Shown: positions 43,281-52,531 of the stretch, in pieces
Numbering within the stretch: the stretch's first letter is position 1
Layout of the letters: each line of letters begins with the position of its first letter
NCBI RefSeq assembly: GCF_027920545.1
Contig: NZ_CP115859.1
Span: 2,040,001-2,104,000, forward strand
Direction of reading: 5' to 3'
Length of the DNA stretch: 64,000 bases
Source of the DNA: Chryseobacterium camelliae
GTDB lineage: Bacteria > Bacteroidota > Bacteroidia > Flavobacteriales > Weeksellaceae
Notes under the pieces: model-generated
The model's database searches: none
Seen by the model: the letters and a program-made list of their open reading frames with translations, nothing else
Told to the model about the DNA's origin: nothing
Made by a program: the position numbers and the translations under genes

Positions 43281-45620
43281 ATGCAAATATCCTTTTTAAA
43301 GGCGGCTACTTCTGCAGCGGCAATTTGTTTTTGTACGGTTGCTTTTGCTCAGCAGCAGTATTCTGTAAGCGGAACGATAAAAGATAAGAAAAACGGAGAA
43401 CTGCTTATTGGGGTGACCGTAAAAGTAGCGGAAGATCCCGGTATTGCTGTTGTTGCCAACGAATATGGTTTTTATTCTCTTTCCCTTCCTAAAGGTAGTT
43501 ATCATTTAATTATTTCGAATCCCGGTTTTAAAGATTTTCAGCAAAGTATTTCTGTGGAAGATAATATGAAACAGAATATTGAACTGATTTCAGGAGATGA
43601 AGAAAGAATAAAAACGATTGATGAAGTCGTTATTTCCGGAATTAAAAAAGATAAAAATCTGTCTTCCGCTCAGATGGGAACCGAAACCTTAAGTATTAAA
43701 AATATTGAAAAGCTTCCGGTTTTATTCGGGGAAAAAGATGTGATGAAAACAATACAGCTTTTACCGGGGATTAAAAGTAATGGAGAGGGAAGCAGCGGAT
43801 TCAGCGTGAGAGGCGGTGCTACCGATCAGAACCTTATTTTGCTGGATGAAGCAGCAGTATATAACGCTTCCCATTTATTGGGGTTTTTCAGCACCTTCAA
43901 CAGCGATGCACTGAAAGATGTAAGTATTATTAAAGGAAACAGCCCGGCGCAGTATGGAGGAAGACTGTCATCCGTTTTGGATGTCAAAATGAAAGACGGA
44001 AATAATAAAGAGTATAATGTAAATGGAGGAATTGGACTGATTAGTAGCAGACTAAGCGTTGAAGGACCTATTCAGAAAGAAAAATCCTCGTTTATTGTTT
44101 CCGGACGAAGAACGTATGCCGATGTATTTTTAAAAGCAACAGATGACTTCAAAGACAGCAAGCTATATTTTTATGACTTGAATTTAAAAGCCAATTATCA
44201 GATCAATGAAAATAACAGATTGTATTTGTCGGGGTATTTTGGAAGAGATGTTCTTGGTTTGGGCGATACTTTTTCTACAGACTGGGGGAATACAACGGCT
44301 ACTTTGCGATGGAACAGCATTATCAGCAGTAAATTATTCTCCAATACTTCATTGATTTACAGCAACTACAATTATAATGTAAGCCTAAGCAGCAACAATA
44401 ATACATTTGGGTTGAATTCTCAAATTGAAGACTGGAATCTGAAACAAGATTTTTCATGGTTTGCAGGAAATAAACATTCCGTGAAATTTGGTTTACAGTC
44501 TGTTTATCATACCATTACTCCAAGCAGTGCCTCTGGAACAAGTGTGAGCAGCTTCCCGAGAAATCCGAGATATACCTGGGAAAATGCTTTTTACCTTAAT
44601 GATGATTTTAAAGCAACAGAAAAACTAACCATCAATTATGGAGCCAGGCTTTCAATATTCAGTGTTTTAGGTGGCGATACTTTTAATACTTATCAAAATG
44701 GAGTTCTTACCGATTCGGAATTTTTAGAAAAAGGAAAATTTGGAAAAACATACGTGAATCTTGAACCGAGAATTACTGCCAATTACAGAATTAATGAGGT
44801 CAGCAGCGTGAAAGGAGGATACTCCAGAAATACCCAAAACCTGCATTTATTAAGCAATAGCGGAAGCGGAAATCCTACCGATCAATGGATTGGAAGCAGC
44901 TATACCGTAAAACCGGAAATTGCAGATCAGGTCAGCGTAGGCTACAGCCGAAATTTCAACAATAATAATTACGAAGTGAATGCTGAAGTGTATTACAAAT
45001 CAATGCAAAATCAAATTGATTATAAAAACGGAGCCCAAATTTCTTTTGATACGGCGGCAGATGTAGAAAGTGAACTTTTATTCGGAAAAGGAAGAGCTTA
45101 CGGATTAGAATTGATTGCCAAAAAGAAAAACGGAAAATTAACCGGTTGGATTTCCTATACTTTGTCTAAAACAGAAAGAAAAATTGACGGAATTAATAAC
45201 AACCAATGGTACAACGCAAGAATGGATAAAACCCACGATCTTTCAGTCGTGGCAACGTATCAGCTGAATCCGAAATGGTCTTTCTCCGGATTATTCCTTT
45301 ACAGTACAGGAAATGCGGTTACTTTCCCGACCGGGAAATATGAACTCAACGGTCAAACCATCTTCCAATACAGCAGCAGAAATGCAGACCGAATGCCTGC
45401 TTATCACAGGCTGGATCTAAGTGCGACGTATGAACCAAACATAGACTCAAACAAACGCTTCAAAGGATCGTGGTCATTCGGAATTTATAATGTGTATGGT
45501 CGTGAAAATGCTTATACCATTAATTTTGAAGACAATCCCGATAAACCGGGAACGACTCGCACTATGCAGACTTCATTGTTCCGTTGGGTACCCAACATCA
45601 CCTATAATTTCAAATTTTAA
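43281..45620 (+). CDS. TonB-dependent receptor with N-terminal carboxypeptidase-regulatory domain
   Basis: The 779-aa outer-membrane protein has a signal peptide (AATSAAAICFCTVAFAQQ), a CarboxypepD_reg-like domain (YSVSGTIKDKKNGELLIGVT), a plug domain (IKSNGEGSSGFSVRGGATDQ, LILLDEAAVYNASHLLGFFS) and a long beta barrel ending in WVPNITYNFKF. The plug is of the SusC-like/FecA-like type, and a TonB box is not obvious. The ligand is unknown. Its partner gene, a DUF4249 lipoprotein, follows 3 nt later, a pair often seen in flavobacteria. Confidence 0.93.
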   Translation: MQISFLKAATSAAAICFCTVAFAQQQYSVSGTIKDKKNGELLIGVTVKVAEDPGIAVVANEYGFYSLSLPKGSYHLIISNPGFKDFQQSISVEDNMKQNIELISGDEERIKTIDEVVISGIKKDKNLSSAQMGTETLSIKNIEKLPVLFGEKDVMKTIQLLPGIKSNGEGSSGFSVRGGATDQNLILLDEAAVYNASHLLGFFSTFNSDALKDVSIIKGNSPAQYGGRLSSVLDVKMKDGNNKEYNVNGGIGLISSRLSVEGPIQKEKSSFIVSGRRTYADVFLKATDDFKDSKLYFYDLNLKANYQINENNRLYLSGYFGRDVLGLGDTFSTDWGNTTATLRWNSIISSKLFSNTSLIYSNYNYNVSLSSNNNTFGLNSQIEDWNLKQDFSWFAGNKHSVKFGLQSVYHTITPSSASGTSVSSFPRNPRYTWENAFYLNDDFKATEKLTINYGARLSIFSVLGGDTFNTYQNGVLTDSEFLEKGKFGKTYVNLEPRITANYRINEVSSVKGGYSRNTQNLHLLSNSGSGNPTDQWIGSSYTVKPEIADQVSVGYSRNFNNNNYEVNAEVYYKSMQNQIDYKNGAQISFDTAADVESELLFGKGRAYGLELIAKKKNGKLTGWISYTLSKTERKIDGINNNQWYNARMDKTHDLSVVATYQLNPKWSFSGLFLYSTGNAVTFPTGKYELNGQTIFQYSSRNADRMPAYHRLDLSATYEPNIDSNKRFKGSWSFGIYNVYGRENAYTINFEDNPDKPGTTRTMQTSLFRWVPNITYNFKF

Positions 45621-45623
45621 TCT

Positions 45624-46430
45624 ATGAAAAATATATTTTCAATCATATTATCCCTCTTTTTAGTAACCTCTTGTGAAAAAGAAATCGACCTTGATTTGAA
45701 GGATCAAAACGGGCAAATCGTGATCGAAGGAAATGTAACCGATCAGGCAGGTCCGTATTTCGTGAAAATTACAAAATCTGTGGCCTTCACGGAAGCTAAT
45801 CAATATCCGGCCGTGGAAAACGCACAGGTTGTTTTAAGCGACAATATCGGGCAAACCGAAACGTTGCAATATGCAGGAAACGGAACCTATAAAACCTCTG
45901 CTTTTGTGGGGCAATCCGGAAGAACATATACTTTAAAAATAGATGCAGAAGGAAAACAATATACGGCACAAAGTACAATGCCGGAAGCCGTTCCATTCGA
46001 TGGTTTGGACCAGGATTCTTTTATGGTGGGAGGGGAAACAAGTTACACGCTGCTACCAGTTTTCACTGATCCATCACCTCTAGGAAATCGCTACCTTTTC
46101 GTTTATACGGTGAACAATAATCCTAAGAAATTCTTTTCGGAATTTTCTGATAATGTCAACAACGGAATGCCGAATCAAAGACCTCTCATTCTTCCCAACG
46201 ATGAAGGTGATGCGGATGATATAAAAGTGGTTGCAGGGGATATCATTCATGTTGAAATGCAGTGCATCGATGATAAGGTATATACTTTCTATTCTGCTCT
46301 TCTTCAGCTTTCAGGTGGCGGACCCGGTGGAGGAATTACACCGGCTAATCCTCCAAGTAATATCACAAACGGTGCGCTAGGTTATTTTTCAGCGCATACC
46401 GTGAGAATGAAAAGTATTGTAATTCAATAA
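45624..46430 (+). CDS. DUF4249 lipoprotein, partner of the TonB receptor
   Basis: The 268-aa protein starts MKNIFSIILSLFLVTSCEKE with a lipobox (VTSC) and ends its acidic start with IDLDLKDQNGQIVIEGNV, typical of DUF4249. Beta-rich IgG-like segments follow (ENAQVVLSDNIGQTETLQY). DUF4249 proteins accompany TonB-dependent receptors and are thought to be surface-exposed substrate-binding or accessory lipoproteins. It lies 3 nt behind the receptor gene, in one operon. A Gly-rich segment (LSGGGPGGGITPANPPSN) is near the C-terminus. Confidence 0.88.
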   Translation: MKNIFSIILSLFLVTSCEKEIDLDLKDQNGQIVIEGNVTDQAGPYFVKITKSVAFTEANQYPAVENAQVVLSDNIGQTETLQYAGNGTYKTSAFVGQSGRTYTLKIDAEGKQYTAQSTMPEAVPFDGLDQDSFMVGGETSYTLLPVFTDPSPLGNRYLFVYTVNNNPKKFFSEFSDNVNNGMPNQRPLILPNDEGDADDIKVVAGDIIHVEMQCIDDKVYTFYSALLQLSGGGPGGGITPANPPSNITNGALGYFSAHTVRMKSIVIQ

Positions 46431-46638
46431 AATAATGAATATTTACTTTTTTACTTCAATTGATTTTATTGAAAAATAGAGAGTGAAGGGATTAAGGAGA
46501 TAACTATTTTAACAAAAAAACTTAAAAGTATTCGATATTTGTAAATAAGGTGCTAAATTTGATAGTTTGTAACAGAAATTTATTTGTTACTACTAATCGG
46601 TATACTATTTATAAAAAATTAATAAAAACAGACAGTTT

Positions 46639-48768
46639 ATGTGGAAAAATTTTAAGCTGAATAAATTTTTACTCCTAATTCCATTAACAAGTCTAATGTT
46701 TTGCTTCAATTCGCCTAAAAATGATGATGAGAAAATGCAGACGATAATGGTGAGCGTAAAAAACACTCTTTCTTATTTACATTATAGCCCAAAACCTATT
46801 AATGATGCTTATTCCAAAGATGTTTACAAGCATTATTTTGAGACCATTGATCCGGCAAAAAGATATTTCCTGCAGTCGGATATGGACGAATTCAGTAAGC
46901 ATGAAACAAAATTGGATGATTATCTGAATCTGGGAGATTTAACGTTCTATAAACTTACAATTGACAGATTATACCAAAGAGTGGATGAGATTGATAAGAT
47001 TACTCAGGATATTTTCAGCAAACCTATTAATTTGGAAGAAGACGAAACGCTTACTTTAGAACCAAAACTAAAGAAAGTACCTTCTAATAAGCAGGAACAG
47101 TATAATGAATGGAAAAAGTTCATCAAATACAATATCCTTCAGGAAGTTGAATCAATGAACAGCAAAGAAGAAGCTCAAAAAGAGAAGAAAGATTCTGTTC
47201 AGAAATACAATTTAAAAGATACCATCAATTACAAGCCGCTTTCTCCCGATCAGAAGATTAAAAAGGCGACGGATGAGGTAAAAGATCTGGTAAAAGAAAC
47301 ATTTACGAGATTTAAAAAGAGAAAAAAGATGGATTGGTTCTCTGTATATATGAATGCCTATACAGAAGTTTTCGATCCGCATACCAACTATTATTCTCCG
47401 AAGGATAAAGAAGATTTTGATACAAATTTCACCGGAAAGGTAATCGGTATCGGAGCAATTATTCAGGAGAAAAAAGGGAACCTGTATTTGGGTGCTCTTA
47501 CCATCGGTGCTCCTGCCTGGAAGTCTAAGCAGCTTTCGGAAGGAGATAAAATTCTGAAAGTGAGATCTAAACCGAAAGAAGATGCAGTAAATGTAGTAGG
47601 AATGCTTTCTGATGAAGCAGTAAGATTAATCAGAGGAGAAAAAGGAACTCCGGTTACTTTAACGGTTCAGAAAAAAGACGGAACCATAAAAGACGTAACG
47701 ATGATTCGTGAAGAAGTGGCTATAGAAGATACTTTTGCAAGAAGTATTGTAGTAAACGCTCCGAACGGCAAAAAGTATGGCTTCATTAACTTACCAAGTT
47801 TCAATGCCGATTTTGAAAATGATAAAGGAAGAAATGCCTCTGACGATATTAAAAATGAAATTATCAAGCTTAAACAGCAAAATATTGAAGGAATTGTTTT
47901 AGACTTAAGAAACAACGGAGGAGGTTCTTTAACGGAAGTAGGAGATATTATGGGGCTGTTTATGAATGCAGGTCCGTATGTTCAGGTAAAAGACGGAAAC
48001 GGAAAGATTCAGACTTTAAAAAATAAAAATGAAACTCCGATCTGGACGGGGTCATTGGTCATCATGCAAAACGAGCTTTCTGCTTCAGCTTCAGAAATTC
48101 TGGCAGGAGTAATGCAGGATAACGGAAGAGCCGTAGTAATCGGTTCTCCACAATCATTTGGAAAAGGAACCGTTCAGACTTTTGTAGACTTAAACAGATT
48201 CTTAAATACAGAAGACGATTTCGGATCTTTAAAACTAACTATTCAGAAGTTTTACAGAATTACCGGAGAATCTACACAGAGAAAAGGAATTGTTTCTGAC
48301 ATTCAGATGAAAGATTTCTTTACCTATGCGGAAATAGGGGAGAGATATGATGAACATGCATTAGCTTGGGATAAAATTCCTGCTACAAAATTCGAAAAAC
48401 TGAATTATTTCAATATTCAGGCATTGGAAAAAGCAAGTGCGGCAAGAATGGCAAAAAACTCAAACTATCAATTACTGATCGAATCTGCACAATGGAGAGA
48501 GCAGTTGGATAAAGAAGAAAATATTACATTGAATATCAGTAAATTTAATGAACTGATGAAGCAGAGAAAATCTCAGATCGAGAAATTTAAAGTGCTTACG
48601 AAATTCGACAACGGGCTTAAATTTACAATGTTCCCTTCAGAAATTGAAAGAGAGAAAAAAGATGAAGCCTTCAAGAAGAAATCTGAAATTTGGGTGAAAA
48701 ACCTTAGAAAAGATACCTACCTTCAGGAAGCGATGAACATTCTCGCAGACATGAATGTAAAACAATAA
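46639..48768 (+). CDS. prc: Carboxy-terminal processing protease (Prc/Tsp, S41)
   Basis: The 709-aa protein has a Tsp-type N-terminal region (LHYSPKPINDAYSKDVY, then ETIDPAKRYFLQSDMDEF), a PDZ domain (GIGAIIQEKKGNLYLGALT) and the S41 catalytic part with Ser in NELSASASEILAG and Lys in SFGKGTVQ. The C-terminal DUF3340 region follows. Prc degrades periplasmic proteins from their C-termini, including SsrA-tagged ones. The N-terminal hydrophobic stretch (FLLLIPLTSLMFCF) exports it, perhaps as a lipoprotein. Confidence 0.95.
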   Translation: MWKNFKLNKFLLLIPLTSLMFCFNSPKNDDEKMQTIMVSVKNTLSYLHYSPKPINDAYSKDVYKHYFETIDPAKRYFLQSDMDEFSKHETKLDDYLNLGDLTFYKLTIDRLYQRVDEIDKITQDIFSKPINLEEDETLTLEPKLKKVPSNKQEQYNEWKKFIKYNILQEVESMNSKEEAQKEKKDSVQKYNLKDTINYKPLSPDQKIKKATDEVKDLVKETFTRFKKRKKMDWFSVYMNAYTEVFDPHTNYYSPKDKEDFDTNFTGKVIGIGAIIQEKKGNLYLGALTIGAPAWKSKQLSEGDKILKVRSKPKEDAVNVVGMLSDEAVRLIRGEKGTPVTLTVQKKDGTIKDVTMIREEVAIEDTFARSIVVNAPNGKKYGFINLPSFNADFENDKGRNASDDIKNEIIKLKQQNIEGIVLDLRNNGGGSLTEVGDIMGLFMNAGPYVQVKDGNGKIQTLKNKNETPIWTGSLVIMQNELSASASEILAGVMQDNGRAVVIGSPQSFGKGTVQTFVDLNRFLNTEDDFGSLKLTIQKFYRITGESTQRKGIVSDIQMKDFFTYAEIGERYDEHALAWDKIPATKFEKLNYFNIQALEKASAARMAKNSNYQLLIESAQWREQLDKEENITLNISKFNELMKQRKSQIEKFKVLTKFDNGLKFTMFPSEIEREKKDEAFKKKSEIWVKNLRKDTYLQEAMNILADMNVKQ

Positions 48769-48770
48769 AA

Positions 48771-48806
48771 AAATAACCGCTAAGAAATTAGCGGTTATTT
48801 TTTTTA
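48771..48806 (+). terminator. Intrinsic terminator of prc
   Basis: AAATAACCGCTAA (48771-48783) pairs perfectly with TTAGCGGTTATTT (48788-48800) around GAAA, followed by T residues. It also faces the convergent SOD gene. Confidence 0.92.
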
Positions 48807-48818
48807 TCATTGAATATG

Positions 48819-49322
48819 TTATTTAATCTCTACACATCCCACTCTTCCTCCTGCATTTCCAGTAGGCTGAGTATGGAAGTCATCGGCTGCAGCGTGTATA
48901 ATAAGCCCTTTACCGATAATGTTTTTAGACTCATCAGTACATCCTAAACACCATTTATCCGTTTTGAAAGTAAGCGTAGCCACACCGTCCTGATTAGCCG
49001 TTAAATTTCCGATATCTCCCATATGGAAATGCTCAGCTCCCCATTTACCGTGATCGTTCTTTGATGGGTTCCAATGTCCTCCTGTAGAAGTTCCGTCAGC
49101 TGCAGAACAGTCTCCTTTTTCATGAATATGTACAGCATGTATTCCCGGAGTAAGGTTTTTTACATCCAGTTTCATTGTCACTTCCTCTTTTTTCTGGGTA
49201 AACTTTGCAGTCCCAACCGTCTGTGTTCCGCTTTTAGGGTTTATCGTGTACGTTTTTGTAGTACAGCACGACGCTGCCAAAAATGCACTCCCTATCAATA
49301 ATGACATTGTTTGTATTTTCAT
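48819..49322 (-). CDS. sodC: Cu,Zn superoxide dismutase lipoprotein
   Basis: The 167-aa protein begins MKIQTMSLLIGSAFLAASC, a lipoprotein signal. The SOD domain keeps the metal ligands: HAVHIHEKGDC, GGHWNPSKNDHG, EHFHMGDIGNL and IIHAAADDFHTQPTGNAGGR with the active-site Arg. Cys residues in GDC and VGC can form the conserved disulfide. It removes superoxide in the periplasm or on the surface. An extra WCLGC pair is unusual and might bind metal or form a second disulfide. Confidence 0.93.
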   Translation of the reverse strand: MKIQTMSLLIGSAFLAASCCTTKTYTINPKSGTQTVGTAKFTQKKEEVTMKLDVKNLTPGIHAVHIHEKGDCSAADGTSTGGHWNPSKNDHGKWGAEHFHMGDIGNLTANQDGVATLTFKTDKWCLGCTDESKNIIGKGLIIHAAADDFHTQPTGNAGGRVGCVEIK

Positions 49323-49476
49323 TGTAAATGATTTTGTGATAAAATTAAAAAAGATTTATCAAAGGAGCTTATGATTACGGTTCTTTTTACCGTTCGGAAA
49401 CGAAATTTAACAACTCGGTAAGAAAAAAACAGAAGCAAAGGATTTTGACATTATTTTTGAAACGAAAATAAAAAAC

Positions 49477-51720
49477 ATGAAAACTCAAGTAAAAAAATTA
49501 ATCATTCTGGCGGCGTTCTTTTCCTTTATACTTCATTTTTCTCAGGTGAAAATCTCAGGAAAAGTAAGCTTTAAAAACAAAGGAATTAATGAAGTGAATG
49601 TTACCTTAAAAGATACTTATGACGGAGCAACAACCGATGCAGAAGGTAATTTTTCTTTTGAAACTTCGGAAAAAGGCAATCATATTTTGAGTTTTACCCA
49701 TCCTAAATATATTGAAGTCAACAAAAACATTACACTCGGAGATCAGAATCTGGTGATGAATGCGGAATTGAAAGAGCAGATCAACGAAATAGATGCTGTT
49801 GTTGTTTCTGCAGGATCCATCGAAGCGAGTGATAAAAAAAGAGCAACAGCACTTTTAACGACTATTGATATTTACACGACTGCAGGAGCAGACGGACAGA
49901 TTTCTTCGGCTTTAAATTATCTTCCCGGAGTTCAGAAAGTCGGAGAAACAGAAGGGCTGTTCATTCGTGGAGGAACAGGAACAGAATCAAAAATTTTTAT
50001 GGACGGAAGCTTAATCAATAATTATTTTTCCAATTCAGTTCCGGGAATTGCAGGAAGAGATCGATTTAATACCTCTTTGTTTAAAGGAAACGTATTTTCA
50101 AGCGGAGGATATTCTGCTTTATACGGACAAACTCTTTCTGGAGCGCTACTCCTGGAAAGTGTGGATCTTCCGGATCAGAGCTCTTACGATTTCGGAATTT
50201 CACCGATCTTCCTAAGCGCAGGTTTTCAAAAACTGGATGATTCGAAAACCTATTCATATGGAGCAAGTGCAAGTTATTCGTTATTAAGTCTGATGCAGAA
50301 GGTCTTTGATTTTAATACCGATTTTATAGATGCTCCGCAAGGTTTTAACGGAGATGCCAATTTCAGAATTAAAACAAAACCCGGAGGTTTTTTCAAATAT
50401 TACGGAATGTACAGTACCGATAAAATGGGGGTGAAAACGGAAAGTCTTGAACCGGATTATGATTTTGCTCTGGTTCGCCTGAAAGGAAAAAATACCTATC
50501 ATAATTTATCCTTTAAACAGAAATTTGGGAAATATCTATTAAATGTCGGAACATCGTATTCTTTTAACCGATCAGATCTTAATTTCTCTACGGAAACGAA
50601 TACTACGGAATCTGAAAAAACTCAGCTTTTAAACGATGGAAATTATATCAACCTTAAAGTGGTTTTAGAAAGAAAAATCAATAAAATCAGCGCATTGAGA
50701 GGAGGTTTTGAATTAAATAACACGAGTGAACAATTAAACTTTCAGGATATTCAAAAAAATTATAAAGATCTGATCTCTGCGGCTTTTGTAGAAACAGATT
50801 TAGGATTTAGTAACCAGCTTTCTGCAAAAATAGGAGTGAGAGGAGAGTATTCTTCTTTCCTGGGTAAATCCAATATTGCACCCCGTTTTGCATTGGCTTA
50901 CCGCTTAGCAAAAGACTGGACGACGTCTCTTGCGTATGGATTATTTTATCAGAATCCGGAAAGCAAATACATCAATTCCCCTTCGAATCTCGATTTCCAG
51001 CAATCCCAACATTATATTTTCCAGCTTCAGAGAACATCAGAAGGAAGAAGCTTACGATTGGAAGCTTTTTATAAAAAATATGATGAACTGATTAAAGTAC
51101 AGGATATTGCTGACGGAAACGGAATGTCTCAACCGGTACAAACGGCTGTAAACAACGATGGCTATGGTTTTGCAAAGGGACTTGAGCTTTTCTGGAGAGA
51201 TAAGAAAACGTTCAAAAATATTGACTATTGGTTAAGCTATTCCTATCTGGATTCAAAACGAGATTTTATGAATTATCCGATGAGTTTAAAACCCAATTTT
51301 GCATCGGAACATACAATTTCCTTGGTCGCAAAAAGATTCTTTCCCGAACTGAAATTCGGAACCAATCTTTCTTACAGCTACTCAAAAGGAAGACCGTATT
51401 ATGATATTGCTACAAAAACAGTCAATGGAGAAGAGGTTAATTTCATCCGAAATGAAGGAAGACTGAAAGATTATAGTGCTTTAAATTTTAGTTTTAATTA
51501 CCTTCCGAATCTGGGTAAAAAGGATGCGAAATCTTTCGTGGTATTAGTATTAAGTATTTCTAATGTTTTAGGAACGAAAAATATCTACGGATATAACTTT
51601 TCCCAAAACGGAAATCAGAGTTCGGCAGTCGTTCCCCCTGTAAATACATTTGTTTTTGTGGGGGCATTTATAAGTTTTGGAGTAGACAGAACACAGGATG
51701 CCATTAATAATAATCTTTAA
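49477..51720 (+). CDS. TonB-dependent receptor
   Basis: The 747-aa outer-membrane protein has a signal peptide (LIILAAFFSFILHFSQ), a carboxypeptidase-regulatory-like domain (KISGKVSFKNKGINEVNVTL), a plug (SALNYLPGVQKVGETEGLFI, RGGTGTESKIFMDGSLINN) and a beta barrel ending in FVFVGAFISFGVDRTQ. Its ligand is unknown. The ATG at 49477 gives the signal peptide directly. A TPR-type secreted protein follows 49 nt later and may be cotranscribed. Confidence 0.92.
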   Translation: MKTQVKKLIILAAFFSFILHFSQVKISGKVSFKNKGINEVNVTLKDTYDGATTDAEGNFSFETSEKGNHILSFTHPKYIEVNKNITLGDQNLVMNAELKEQINEIDAVVVSAGSIEASDKKRATALLTTIDIYTTAGADGQISSALNYLPGVQKVGETEGLFIRGGTGTESKIFMDGSLINNYFSNSVPGIAGRDRFNTSLFKGNVFSSGGYSALYGQTLSGALLLESVDLPDQSSYDFGISPIFLSAGFQKLDDSKTYSYGASASYSLLSLMQKVFDFNTDFIDAPQGFNGDANFRIKTKPGGFFKYYGMYSTDKMGVKTESLEPDYDFALVRLKGKNTYHNLSFKQKFGKYLLNVGTSYSFNRSDLNFSTETNTTESEKTQLLNDGNYINLKVVLERKINKISALRGGFELNNTSEQLNFQDIQKNYKDLISAAFVETDLGFSNQLSAKIGVRGEYSSFLGKSNIAPRFALAYRLAKDWTTSLAYGLFYQNPESKYINSPSNLDFQQSQHYIFQLQRTSEGRSLRLEAFYKKYDELIKVQDIADGNGMSQPVQTAVNNDGYGFAKGLELFWRDKKTFKNIDYWLSYSYLDSKRDFMNYPMSLKPNFASEHTISLVAKRFFPELKFGTNLSYSYSKGRPYYDIATKTVNGEEVNFIRNEGRLKDYSALNFSFNYLPNLGKKDAKSFVVLVLSISNVLGTKNIYGYNFSQNGNQSSAVVPPVNTFVFVGAFISFGVDRTQDAINNNL

Positions 51721-51769
51721 AAAAGAATTACATTTAAATATAAAAACAATCTTTTAAAATTCAGAAACT

Positions 51770-52420
51770 ATGAAAAAATACATGTTAAGTGCTGCTTTAA
51801 GCTGTGTTAGTATAATCACTTTTGCTCAGGCAGGTTATGAAAAAATTATGACTGAGAAAATTGCTAAAATCGAGACCTGCAAAACGGTTGACGATTTTCA
51901 AACATTGGCAAATGATTTCCAGAGAATTGGAGATAAGGAAAAAGGGAAGTGGCTTCCGAATTACTATGCTGCATTTTCTTACATTCAAAAAGGGAGAGTG
52001 CTGATGAGAGACGGAAAAATGGAGAGTTTGGACGAGGCAGCAGATCAGGCACAAAAATTTGTTGATGCGGCAGGAAGTACAGAAAAAGATAATTCTGAAA
52101 TTCATTTGCTGCAAAAAATGATTTTCTCTCTTAAAATGATGGTGAATCCTCAGCAAAGATATATGACGTACGGAATGCAGGCAGCCGAAGAACTTAAAAA
52201 TGCTGAGAAATTTGATGCAGCCAATCCAAGAGTAGCGTTAATAAAAGCAGAAGATGTCTATTTTACTCCGGAACAATATGGTGGAAGCAAAACAAAAGGA
52301 CTTGAACTTTTTAAACAGGCTTTAGAAAAATTCAATGCCTATAAACCAAAAACGGTGCTAGATCCTAATTGGGGAAAATCTGAAGCAGAATATTTTCTAA
52401 ACATGGGAGATAAAAAATAA
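51770..52420 (+). CDS. Exported helical-repeat protein, function unknown
   Basis: The 216-aa protein starts MKKYMLSAALSCVSIITFAQ, a signal peptide. The rest is helical with TPR-like pairs, such as NYYAAFSYIQKGRVLMRDGK, AAEELKNAEKFDAANPRVAL and GLELFKQALEKFNAYKP. I do not recognise the family. Its position behind a TonB-dependent receptor suggests a periplasmic accessory role, but nothing in the sequence shows it. A terminator follows. Confidence 0.78.
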   Translation: MKKYMLSAALSCVSIITFAQAGYEKIMTEKIAKIETCKTVDDFQTLANDFQRIGDKEKGKWLPNYYAAFSYIQKGRVLMRDGKMESLDEAADQAQKFVDAAGSTEKDNSEIHLLQKMIFSLKMMVNPQQRYMTYGMQAAEELKNAEKFDAANPRVALIKAEDVYFTPEQYGGSKTKGLELFKQALEKFNAYKPKTVLDPNWGKSEAEYFLNMGDKK

Positions 52421-52426
52421 TACTTT

Positions 52427-52455
52427 GGTCTTCCTTTTCTGGAAGACCGTTTTTT
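52427..52455 (+). terminator. Intrinsic terminator
   Basis: GGTCTTCC (52427-52434) pairs with GGAAGACC (52441-52448) around a 6-nt loop and is followed by seven T residues. Confidence 0.9.
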
Positions 52456-52531
52456 AAGGTTTTATTTTTTGGACCGAATTTCTGCAGCTTACAATTACCT
52501 AAAACTGATTTGAATCAGGAAAACTCTTCCT

